A stretch of 8,881 bases of DNA from an uncultured Porphyromonadaceae bacterium (GTDB lineage: Bacteria > Bacteroidota > Bacteroidia > Bacteroidales > Muribaculaceae). How positions within the stretch are numbered: position 1 is the stretch's first letter; each line of letters starts with the position of its first letter. Of the stretch, positions 1 through 6,682 are shown in pieces. The notes beneath the pieces were generated by a model. That model saw only the letters and a list, made by a program, of their open reading frames with translations, did no database searches and had not been told where the DNA came from. The DNA lies in NCBI GenBank assembly GCA_938027385.1, contig CALJBF010000301.1, forward strand, positions 1 to 8,881, read 5' to 3'. Both the position numbers and the translations under genes were made by a program.

Positions 1-1
1 G

Positions 2-208
2 AACGCCTACATGAAAGAATACCACACAATGACGCAGCCTGACATAGTGCGTGTTATAGACTGGAGCTTTGATTATACTCCTCTTGGGCAGGCCTACGGT
101 GCCGACGAGACCGTCAGGACAGAGGGAACCATGACGCTCGGATATCATGATTATACGTTAAAGTATTCCTGGTCGGCGCTGAATCACATTTATCTCACTC
201 CCAAATGA
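2..208 (+). CDS. C-terminal fragment of an unrecognised protein (5' end outside the window)
   Basis: The reading frame is open from base 2 to the TGA at 206-208, with no stop before the window edge, so this is most likely the last 68 residues of a longer protein. An internal ATG at 11 could also start a 65-residue protein, but nothing favours that start. The segment is rich in aromatic residues (Tyr, Trp, Phe) and alternates polar and hydrophobic residues, as in beta-strand proteins. It has no membrane segment and no motif I recognise. A strong hairpin with a T-run starts 11 bases after the stop, which supports this being a real gene end. Function cannot be given. Confidence 0.6.
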   Translation, partial: NAYMKEYHTMTQPDIVRVIDWSFDYTPLGQAYGADETVRTEGTMTLGYHDYTLKYSWSALNHIYLTPK

Positions 209-218
209 ACATCCCCGC

Positions 219-249
219 AAAAGGCCGCCAAAAGCGGCTTTTTGTTTTT
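219..249 (+). terminator. Rho-independent terminator after the first gene
   Basis: The stem GCCGC (224-228) pairs with GCGGC (234-238) around a 5-base loop. A G-U pair and four A-T pairs extend it outward to 219-243. A T-rich tract (TTTTTGTTTTT) follows at 239-249. The hairpin begins 11 bases after the TGA at 206-208 and separates the first gene from the promoter near 370-398. Confidence 0.8.
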
Positions 250-294
250 CATGGAGTCGCACCCGCGCCAATGACAACAATCGCGCAAATCCAC

Positions 295-388
295 CAATGT
301 ATAACACAAGTAGTTAGTGTATATTGCAAATTGTTCAATGTATAACACGAGAAATTGCCGGATGTGCTTGTTTCTTATGTTATAAATT
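295..388 (+). repeat. 13-bp direct repeat pair plus a diverged inverted copy around a promoter
   Basis: The 13-mer CAATGTATAACAC occurs exactly at 295-307 and 336-348, with starts 41 bp apart, close to four helical turns. An inverted copy of its last 12 bases, ATGTTATAAATT at 377-388, matches the reverse complement at 10 of 12 positions and lies between the -33 and -7 elements of the promoter below. This layout fits an operator for a DNA-binding regulator, though the AT-rich background makes the third copy less certain. It lies in the 255-bp gap 209-463, which otherwise holds only the terminator and the promoter. Confidence 0.5.
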
Positions 389-398
389 TATATCTTTG
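368..398 (+). promoter_or_regulatory. Bacteroidota-type promoter for the AAA+ ATPase gene
   Basis: TATCTTTG at 391-398 matches the Bacteroidota -7 consensus TAnnTTTG in full. TTG at 368-370 lies 20 bp upstream and fits the -33 element. Transcription would begin near 402, leaving a leader of about 60 bases before the ATG at 464. A diverged inverted copy of the local repeat overlaps the spacer. Confidence 0.65.
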
Positions 399-463
399 CG
401 ATGGAATAATAATTTCAACGGAAACCGTGAGTACACTGTGGTAGCGGTCTGACAAAATACTCT

Positions 464-1675
464 ATGGAAATCATAATACGCAAATCATACCTGTCGCACA
501 TCATTTCTCATCTCAACCGTGGAATGATGATAATACTTGTCGGTCAACGCCGTGTAGGTAAAAGTTTCATGCTTCGTCAGCTTTGCAGTTGGCTTAATGA
601 AAACCGGCCGAATGCTGCCGTTGTATACGTCAACAAAGAACTTCTTGAGTTTGACAACATAACTGACGCGCGAAAACTCTACGATTATGTCTCGCCCAGA
701 TTTAATTCTGCCGGCGAGAATTATCTTCTGATTGATGAAGTGCAGGATATTGACGGGTATGAAGATGCTTTGCGCAGCCTTCATGCAGAAGAGCGGTGTC
801 AGATTGTGGCAACAGGCAGTAATGCTTATGTCTTCTCATCCGAATTGAGCACGCGACTCGGAGGACGGTATGTCGAGATTCCGATATATAGTCTCAGTTA
901 TCGTGAGTTTCTTGAATTTCACTGCCTCACTGACTCAGATGATTCTCTGAAGGATTTCTTGCGGATAGGAGGATTGCCCGGTCTTAGATTATATGACGTG
1001 AAGGATGAAATCCATGTGAGGGATTATCTGCAAGGTGTATATAACACTATCATGATGCGCGACGTCATATCGCGTGAGCAGATCAGGAATGTGCCGTTTA
1101 TGGAGAATCTTTCCAGATTCATAGCTGATAATGACGGAAAACTTATCTCCACAAGCAGCATTGTGAAATTCATGAGGTCGCAAGGCGATAAGGTGTCTGA
1201 CGCTGTGACGTCCGCCTACATTGGCCATCTCTGCAAGGCTCTTGTCATAAATCCGGTAGCAAGATATGATATTCGCGGCAAAAAGCTGTTTGAACTGATC
1301 TACAAATACTACTTTGCAGATCATGGCATCCGCAACTATCTCTGCGGATTCAATATCCGGAGCGGCATAGAGAAAATAATGGAGAATGTTGTCTATCTCC
1401 ATCTTCTGGGACAAGGATTCAAGGTTGATGTCGGCATCCTGCGGGCAGGGGAAATCGATTTCGTGGCAACCAGAGGGGATAAGAGAATCTATGTGCAAGT
1501 GACATATCTTCTGGCCTCGGACGAAACAATCGCAAGAGAGTTTGGCAACCTTGCCGCAATAAAAGACAACTATCCGAAATATGTCGTATCGATGGATCCC
1601 GTCAGTGGCGGACTTGATGACTACCCGGGTATACAGCATCTGCACCTCCGGACCTTTCTTAAAACTGACTTTTAA
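464..1675 (+). CDS. AAA+ family ATPase with DUF4143-type C-terminal domain
   Basis: The 403-residue protein is a P-loop ATPase of the widespread bacterial and archaeal AAA/DUF4143 group. Walker A is GQRRVGKS at residues 27-34, Walker B is LLIDE at 88-92, a sensor-like TGSNA lies at 117-121, and LSTRLGGRY at 128-136 precedes the family's SLSYREF segment. The C-terminal region resembles a PD-(D/E)XK nuclease fold: EID at 330-332 is followed by YVQVTY at 343-348, where the usual E-x-K is replaced by Q345-V-T347. The nuclease site is therefore probably inactive. The ATG at 464 is the first in frame and puts the P-loop at the usual distance from the N-terminus. A matching promoter lies 66 bases upstream. 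The biological role of this family is poorly known. ATP binding is near certain; a regulatory or defence role would be speculation. Confidence 0.9.
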   Translation: MEIIIRKSYLSHIISHLNRGMMIILVGQRRVGKSFMLRQLCSWLNENRPNAAVVYVNKELLEFDNITDARKLYDYVSPRFNSAGENYLLIDEVQDIDGYEDALRSLHAEERCQIVATGSNAYVFSSELSTRLGGRYVEIPIYSLSYREFLEFHCLTDSDDSLKDFLRIGGLPGLRLYDVKDEIHVRDYLQGVYNTIMMRDVISREQIRNVPFMENLSRFIADNDGKLISTSSIVKFMRSQGDKVSDAVTSAYIGHLCKALVINPVARYDIRGKKLFELIYKYYFADHGIRNYLCGFNIRSGIEKIMENVVYLHLLGQGFKVDVGILRAGEIDFVATRGDKRIYVQVTYLLASDETIAREFGNLAAIKDNYPKYVVSMDPVSGGLDDYPGIQHLHLRTFLKTDF

Positions 1676-1722
1676 ATAATTTTGGCAAAGTTACCTGCTT
1701 GCGATTTTAACAATCAGTCAAA

Positions 1723-2136
1723 ATGATACAACAGATAGAATTCAGGCTACCGGCAATGAGGCGCGGCTGTCATCTGATTACGGGCGAGATTTCACGCCGG
1801 TTGCCTAATCCGCTGCCCGAATCAGGGTTGCTCAATGTTTTTGTGAAACATACATCCTGCGGGCTGACAATCAATGAGAACGCAGACCCGGATGTGCGCA
1901 CCGATATGAGCAGGATTCTTGACCACCTCGTGCCTGAGAATGAGCCGTATTACAACCATACGATGGAGGGTGCTGACGACATGCCTGCCCACGCAAAATC
2001 CTCACTGACGGGTGTTTCGCTGACAATTCCAATTACTGACGGCCGACTGAATCTCGGAACCTGGCAGGGAATCTATCTTTGTGAATTCCGCGATTACGGC
2101 GGCGAGCGAACCATCGTCCTCACCGTTTACAGTTGA
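1723..2136 (+). CDS. yjbQ: YjbQ/UPF0047 family protein (putative secondary thiamine-phosphate synthase)
   Basis: At 137 residues this is a full-length member of the UPF0047 (YjbQ) family. Signature blocks appear in order: HTSCGLTINENADPDV at residues 43-58, YNHTMEGADDMPAHAKSSL at 77-95, and GTWQGIYLCEFR at 112-123. Conserved His, Cys, Asn and Asp residues (H43, C46, N51, D55, H79, H90) could form a metal or active site. The E. coli homologue was reported to have weak thiamine-phosphate synthase activity, but the true role of the family is unsettled, so the enzyme name is provisional. The protein has no signal peptide and should be cytosolic. The gene starts 47 bases after the ATPase stop with no clear promoter of its own, so it may be read through from it. 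Confidence 0.93.
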   Translation: MIQQIEFRLPAMRRGCHLITGEISRRLPNPLPESGLLNVFVKHTSCGLTINENADPDVRTDMSRILDHLVPENEPYYNHTMEGADDMPAHAKSSLTGVSLTIPITDGRLNLGTWQGIYLCEFRDYGGERTIVLTVYS

Positions 2137-2176
2137 CAGAGTCAGTTCGGCTGGGTATAAAACGCACTCATTCCGA

Positions 2177-2208
2177 TTTTAGAAAAAGAGGCATTTTAAT
2201 TAACTTTG
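2177..2208 (+). promoter_or_regulatory. Bacteroidota-type promoter for the lipoprotein/ADP-ribosylglycohydrolase pair
   Basis: TAACTTTG at 2201-2208 is an exact TAnnTTTG -7 element. The -33 position, 20 bp upstream, carries only TTTT (2177-2180), a weak match to TTTG. Predicted transcription start is near 2212, giving a leader of about 55 bases to the first ATG at 2268, or about 130 bases to the preferred ATG at 2343. The rest of the 2137-2267 gap shows nothing else I can name. Confidence 0.6.
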
Positions 2209-2342
2209 CATTGAATGGAACCCATATTGTATTCTTGCGAGGCATCTCAATGAAATCCCGGTGAAGAATGATTATGGAAATTTCGCCGTTAAAAAATTCA
2301 TCTCAATTTCATAATTCAATGGAAGACAATTCTAAACTCTAT

Positions 2343-3197
2343 ATGGAACGGAAATGCCTCTTGCACAAATTTGTGCTCCAGAGCCTTTATGTGCTCGGAA
2401 TGACTCTGACTCTCGTTTTAAGTTTGGTTTCCTGTTCTCATTCCGGCAATAATACTACAAATGAGGCGGTAGACCGGAATGCAATGGCACCGGGATTCTT
2501 CGGAGACTCCACTCTGACCATTATTTCTTCAAACAGGCCCAATGGTTATCTGGTAAAGATTTTTCAGGCCAAAGACCTGATATTGTTGAATCTATCAAGG
2601 GGGAGCATAAATCGATATATTGCCATACATGAAATTCCGTTTTCTCTTGCAATGGGTATATTTGATGATTTAGTATATGACGGAATACCCGACAGTATCG
2701 GAGCATATATCCGGGAAATGGATATTCCTGTCGTAAAAGACAGTCCTGTCTCCGGATTGTCTTTCATGGATGTCAACTTTGATGGGGAGGAGGAACTGGT
2801 CATATCACATCCCGGATACAACAGAACTTATTATGCCTGTTTTGACCTGGTCAATGGAGATGTTAATGTGACTCCCGGAATATTGCAGCCGATGAGTGAG
2901 CCTCCTTACAATAACATTGTTTCAGGATTCGGGATGACAAAAACTGAGTTTGATCATGATAAGAAGACGATACATATTTTTGAACAAACGGGGTGTTGCT
3001 CTTATGTTGAGACTTGGTGTGGGATGGTAAGCGATCATGAGTTTGATACACCCAGAATTCAGGTAGTACGAGAGGAAAAAGTATATTATACCGCCGATGG
3101 TCATGAAAACAAGACCATATACAAACGAATTGATGGAGAACTGAAAGAGGTCTCATCAACATGTAAGAAGATGGATGGCAAGCCCTTGATTCAATGA
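2343..3197 (+). CDS. Predicted lipoprotein with a DxNxDG calcium-loop-like motif
   Basis: The frame is open from an ATG at 2268 (309 residues), but I place the start at ATG 2343 (284 residues). From there a normal lipoprotein signal follows: MERK, a hydrophobic stretch, then the lipobox LVSC with the lipidated Cys at residue 31. The longer start would put 25 polar residues ahead of it. After the Cys comes SHSGNN, without the acidic stretch that sends Bacteroidota lipoproteins to the cell surface, so a periplasm-facing location is likelier. DVNFDGEEE (codons 2769-2795) resembles the calcium-binding loops of FG-GAP or XAC2610-like proteins. Three nearby cysteines (GCC, then WCG, near 2994-3021) could form a disulfide. 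The stop overlaps the next start as ATGA, so the pair is probably coupled. The specific function is unknown. Confidence 0.82.
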   Translation: MERKCLLHKFVLQSLYVLGMTLTLVLSLVSCSHSGNNTTNEAVDRNAMAPGFFGDSTLTIISSNRPNGYLVKIFQAKDLILLNLSRGSINRYIAIHEIPFSLAMGIFDDLVYDGIPDSIGAYIREMDIPVVKDSPVSGLSFMDVNFDGEEELVISHPGYNRTYYACFDLVNGDVNVTPGILQPMSEPPYNNIVSGFGMTKTEFDHDKKTIHIFEQTGCCSYVETWCGMVSDHEFDTPRIQVVREEKVYYTADGHENKTIYKRIDGELKEVSSTCKKMDGKPLIQ

Positions 3198-4144
3198 GTA
3201 TGAATGACATGATTAATGACAGGATGCTTGGCTGTCTTTATGGTCAGGCTATCGGAGATGCGCTTGGACTTGGCTCAGAATTTATGAGTAAAGAAGAAGT
3301 CTTAAAGAATTATCCTGACGGATTAAAGAATTATGACCATATAATTCAAGATGCGCATAGACGAAGGTGGGCTAAAGGAGCATGGACCGATGATACCGAT
3401 ATGATGTTGTGCATTCTTGAAGGATTCGAGAACGGCCGATTCAACATTCATCGGGTTGCCTCTAACTTCAAAGATTGGTTCAACGGAACGCCAATGGGGA
3501 TTGGCAGCCATACTTATAAAGTGTTGTGTATGGGAGACTATGTCGAGCAGCCGGAGATGTGCTCAAAACTCTGGTGGGATTTGTCGCGTCACCAGAGTGC
3601 GGCAAACGGAGCCTTGATGAGAACCTCAGTTGTTGGACTCGCTCAAAACTACGTTATTGAACAAGCGGAGGCAATCTGCAAGCTGACACATTATGATCCC
3701 CGTTGCGTCGGTTCATGCGCAATTGCTGTATCGATTATTCACTATCTGGTATGGCATGACAAGCAACTCTCTTATGATGAAATAAAAGATATAGCCCAAA
3801 GATATGACAACCGGATACTCGAATGGGTGGATGCAGCCTATCGCAGTTCAGATATATCCATACTCGATTTGGATGAGACTTATTCCATGGGCTACACTCT
3901 CCGGACGCTGTCGGCGGCTTTGTGGTGTTATTGGCATTCCTCATTGTTTTATGAGGGACTCCTGTCAGTAGTAAACGAAGGTGGTGATGCCGATACAAAC
4001 GGTGCCATTGCTTGCGCCATTCTCGGTGCCAAATTCGGATATTCCTCGATTACTGATTACTATAAAGATAATCTTCACAACCGGGAGGCATATCACAATA
4101 AGATTAAGCCTTTCATAGAGCGAATCATTGAAACGAAAGCATAG
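3194..4144 (+). CDS. ADP-ribosylglycohydrolase family protein (DraG/ARH fold)
   Basis: This 316-residue protein should remove ADP-ribose from a protein, nucleic acid or small molecule using a two-metal magnesium centre in the cytosol. The family's parts appear in order: GQAIGDALGLGSEF at residues 17-30, with E29 in the place of the ARH3 gating glutamate; WTDDTDM at 64-70, with metal ligands T65, D66 and D67; GIGSHT at 102-107; NGALMR at 138-143; and NEGGDADTNGAI at 261-272, with D265, D267 and T268. No key residue is missing, so it should be active. The ATG at 3194 overlaps the lipoprotein stop by four bases and there is no other promoter, so the two are likely made together. The substrate is not evident and no ADP-ribosyltransferase lies in the window. 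It lacks a signal peptide, so it is not in the same compartment as its lipoprotein partner. Confidence 0.92.
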   Translation: MSMNDMINDRMLGCLYGQAIGDALGLGSEFMSKEEVLKNYPDGLKNYDHIIQDAHRRRWAKGAWTDDTDMMLCILEGFENGRFNIHRVASNFKDWFNGTPMGIGSHTYKVLCMGDYVEQPEMCSKLWWDLSRHQSAANGALMRTSVVGLAQNYVIEQAEAICKLTHYDPRCVGSCAIAVSIIHYLVWHDKQLSYDEIKDIAQRYDNRILEWVDAAYRSSDISILDLDETYSMGYTLRTLSAALWCYWHSSLFYEGLLSVVNEGGDADTNGAIACAILGAKFGYSSITDYYKDNLHNREAYHNKIKPFIERIIETKA

Positions 4145-4255
4145 GGTCCCTCCTCTCCATAGTAGGTACGATGCCGTCATCTGCACGGCTAACGTGGATG
4201 AACTTTGGGGGCCGCGGTAGCGTTAATTTTTATGAAACTGTAATACTTTCCGACA

Positions 4256-4762
4256 ATGAAAAAGACTGGTGTTTTTTACGGGTCCAATACCGGGACTACA
4301 CGCAATATAGCCTACCGCATCGCCAAGGCGCTTGGCGTCGATGCCACCGATGTACATGATGTCGCACAGACCGCTCCCTCGGCCGTGGGCGGTTATGACG
4401 TGTTGGTGCTCGGCACGTCGACCTGGCGTGACGGCGAGCCCGAGGATGACTGGTACGATTTTCTCGACGGTCTGGAGGAACTTGACCTGCGTGGCAAGGA
4501 GGCGGCACTCTTCGGCTGTGGCGACGAAACCATGTCAGATTCGTTCAACTCGGGCGTGGGGCGTCTGCGCAAGCGTCTCGAAAAGACCGGCATACGTTTC
4601 ATAGCACCCTACAATGTCACGGGCTATCATTTCGACCGTTCCGACGCCATCGGCGAGAACGAGGTCGAGGCCTGCGGTCTGCTGCTCGACGAGGTGAACC
4701 ATCCCGAACTCACCGATGCCCGCATAGCCGGGTGGGCCGAAACCGTCAAAACGGCCGAATAA
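4256..4762 (+). CDS. fldA: Flavodoxin
   Basis: A 168-residue long-chain type flavodoxin, a small cytosolic FMN protein that carries low-potential electrons. The FMN phosphate loop GSNTGTT is at residues 9-15. The first isoalloxazine loop is GTSTWRDGEPEDDW at 53-66, with W57 stacking on the flavin. The second is GCGDE at 87-91, in place of the more common GLGDQ. A later GYHFDRSDA block (positions 4622-4648) matches the family's GYxFxxSxA segment. The ATG at 4256 places the phosphate loop at the usual distance from the N-terminus. The gene follows a 111-base gap (4145-4255) with no clear promoter and converges on the CLC gene, the two stops being 40 bases apart. It is much richer in GC than the genes to its left. 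Redox partners are not in the window. Confidence 0.94.
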   Translation: MKKTGVFYGSNTGTTRNIAYRIAKALGVDATDVHDVAQTAPSAVGGYDVLVLGTSTWRDGEPEDDWYDFLDGLEELDLRGKEAALFGCGDETMSDSFNSGVGRLRKRLEKTGIRFIAPYNVTGYHFDRSDAIGENEVEACGLLLDEVNHPELTDARIAGWAETVKTAE

Positions 4763-4802
4763 CGTCCGGGCTCAAACGCCGAAAGTCTGCGCCGGTTTTT
4801 CG

Positions 4803-6590
4803 TTAGTCCTCTGAATAATGGCGCAGTACGCGGCGGTATGAGTTGAAAATCTTCGATTTCGACACGAACCCTACGTATACTCCTTCGGGGTTGACCACCG
4901 GCAGGTTCCATGCGCCGGTGTCGTCGAATATCTTCATGACGCGCTCCATCGAGTCTTCGGTCGACAGTTTTGCCGGCGGCGACGACATGAAACGCCTCAC
5001 GTACATGCGGCGGTATAGGTCGGGGCGGAACATGATGTTGCGTATGTCGTCGAGCACCACCACGCCCAGTAGTTTGCGGTCGGCGTCGAGCACCGGGAAA
5101 AGATTGCGCGACGACTGCGCGATTGTGTCGACCATCTGCTTGAGGTTCATGTCGGGATTCACCGGCAGGAAGTCGGTCTCGATCACCGAGTCCATCTTCA
5201 TCAGCGTAAGCACGGCGCGGTCTTTGTGGTGGGTGAGCAGTTTGCCCTGGCGTGCCAGTCGCATGGTGTAGATCGAGTATGGCTCGAAAATGCGTATCGT
5301 GCCGTATGACAGTGCCGAGACCGTGAGCAGGGGCAGGAACAGTTCGTAACCGCCGGTCATCTCGGCAGTGAGGAAGATGCCCATCAGCGGCGCGTGCATT
5401 ACGCCCGACATCACGCCGGCCATACCCATCAGCGCGAAGTTCTTTACCGAAAGCGGGTCGGAACCCTCGGGAATCAGACCAAGCGAGTTCAGCAGGAAAG
5501 CGAAGAAGAACCCCGTCATACACCCTACGTACAGCGACGGGGCGAACGTGCCGCCCACACCTCCGGCGCCGTTGGTGGCCGAGGTGGCGAATGCCTTGGT
5601 GGCTATGATAAGGCCGATGTAGAGTATGATGAACCAGGCGTGGCCGCGGTCACCGTAAAAGACAGAGCCGTCGACTATCGACGACGGATCGCCGTTCAGC
5701 AACGAGTTTATGGCGCCGTAACCCTCGCCGTACAGCGGGGGGAACATGAACACCAGTCCGGCCAGGATGACACTGCCTACCAGTGTCTTGCGCCACGGTT
5801 TGCCCAGACGCCCGAACAGCCGTTCCATAAGATTCATCACCCGGGTGAAATAGAGCGAGATCAGACCGCAGAATATGCCTAAGGCGATGAAGTAGGGGAG
5901 TCGTCCGATGACGAACGGCTCGCTCTGCACAAAGAAGAATTCCAGGTCATAGCCCGTGAAAATGTATGCCACCGAGGCTGCCGTGATTGAGGAAATCAGC
6001 AGGGGCATCACCGTGACCGTTGTAAGGTCGAGCATGAGCACCTCAAGGGTGAAAAGCATACCGGCGATCGGGGCCTTGAATATGCCGGCTATGCCGGCGG
6101 CGGCGCCGCATCCCACAAGTATCATGAGCACGCGCGGCGACAGCCTGAACGCCTGTCCGAGATTCGACCCGATTGCGGCGCCGGTGTAGACTATGGGGCC
6201 CTCGGCGCCGACCGATCCGCCGAAACCGATCGTGACCGACGACGCTATTACCGAAGTGTACATATTGTGCGGCTTGAGACGGCTCTTGTTCTGCGAGATG
6301 GCGTAGAGCACGCGCGTCACGCCGTGCGAGATGTTGTCGCGCACCACATTGCGCACATACCAGCAGGCCAGCAGCACGCCCACCACAGGGTAGATGATAT
6401 ACACATAATTGGCGCCCGAGATGCTTATGCCCGAGGTCAGACAGCCTGAAATGAAATGTATGAGCCATTTGAGCACCATCGCGGCCAGGCCGGCCAGTAT
6501 GCCCACGAAGAGCGAGAGGAGCACGATGAGTGTCTTCTCCTTGATATGTTTCTCGCGCCATACCAGAATCTTCATCCAGGCCTGGCGCAT
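4803..6590 (-). CDS. CLC-family chloride channel/transporter with tandem CBS domains
   Basis: An inner-membrane anion permease of about 595 residues. Numbering from the ATG at 6590, residues about 20-455 form the multi-helix CLC core. They include SHGVT near 88-92 (the first selectivity motif, usually GSGIP or GHGVP), GAEGP at 128-132 with gating glutamate E130, and GVGGTFAPSL at 344-353. The IYTMRLARQ segment carries the anion-coordinating tyrosine (Y441). Two cytosolic CBS domains follow at about 467-523 and 535-588 and probably sense nucleotides. The internal proton glutamate of E. coli ClC (E203) is valine here (V184), as in many CLC channels. The frame also opens from a TTG at 6641 (612 residues); ATG 6590 or 6575 is likelier because the extra N-terminus is very basic and the conserved WREKHIKEK block lies just after the ATGs. 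The gene is the last of three on this strand. Confidence 0.93.
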   Translation of the reverse strand: MRQAWMKILVWREKHIKEKTLIVLLSLFVGILAGLAAMVLKWLIHFISGCLTSGISISGANYVYIIYPVVGVLLACWYVRNVVRDNISHGVTRVLYAISQNKSRLKPHNMYTSVIASSVTIGFGGSVGAEGPIVYTGAAIGSNLGQAFRLSPRVLMILVGCGAAAGIAGIFKAPIAGMLFTLEVLMLDLTTVTVMPLLISSITAASVAYIFTGYDLEFFFVQSEPFVIGRLPYFIALGIFCGLISLYFTRVMNLMERLFGRLGKPWRKTLVGSVILAGLVFMFPPLYGEGYGAINSLLNGDPSSIVDGSVFYGDRGHAWFIILYIGLIIATKAFATSATNGAGGVGGTFAPSLYVGCMTGFFFAFLLNSLGLIPEGSDPLSVKNFALMGMAGVMSGVMHAPLMGIFLTAEMTGGYELFLPLLTVSALSYGTIRIFEPYSIYTMRLARQGKLLTHHKDRAVLTLMKMDSVIETDFLPVNPDMNLKQMVDTIAQSSRNLFPVLDADRKLLGVVVLDDIRNIMFRPDLYRRMYVRRFMSSPPAKLSTEDSMERVMKIFDDTGAWNLPVVNPEGVYVGFVSKSKIFNSYRRVLRHYSED

Positions 6591-6682
6591 GCGGCGGCTC
6601 CGCGCCTTCGTATGTAAATAAGAGTGTATCAAACCTTGCAATCTTCGTTAATGTGATGTGAGGGGGGCAGTGGTACGGTGTC

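Noticed and set aside
989..1645. 218-residue minus-strand frame inside the AAA+ ATPase gene
   Set aside because: It is fully antisense to a gene with clear Walker motifs and has no motif of its own. The TAACTTTG promoter-like site nearby is reported separately but does not make this frame a gene.
4200..4250. Promoter-like sites upstream of flavodoxin (GAACTTTG at 4200-4207 and TACTTTC at 4244-4250)
   Set aside because: The first misses one -7 base and has no -33 partner at the right spacing. The second has several mismatches and no TTTG upstream.
4171..4359. 62-residue plus-strand frame overlapping the start of the flavodoxin gene
   Set aside because: It overlaps the confident flavodoxin start in another frame and has no promoter or similarity to support it.
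4763..4802. Possible bidirectional terminator between the flavodoxin and CLC genes (T-run at 4796-4800)
   Set aside because: Only a 4-bp CCGG/CCGG pairing with a long loop could be drawn before the T-run, too weak to call.
4627..5523. 298-residue minus-strand frame overlapping the CLC and flavodoxin genes
   Set aside because: It is a frame-shifted shadow of the CLC coding strand, very rich in Arg, Ala, Gly and Pro, with no family resemblance.
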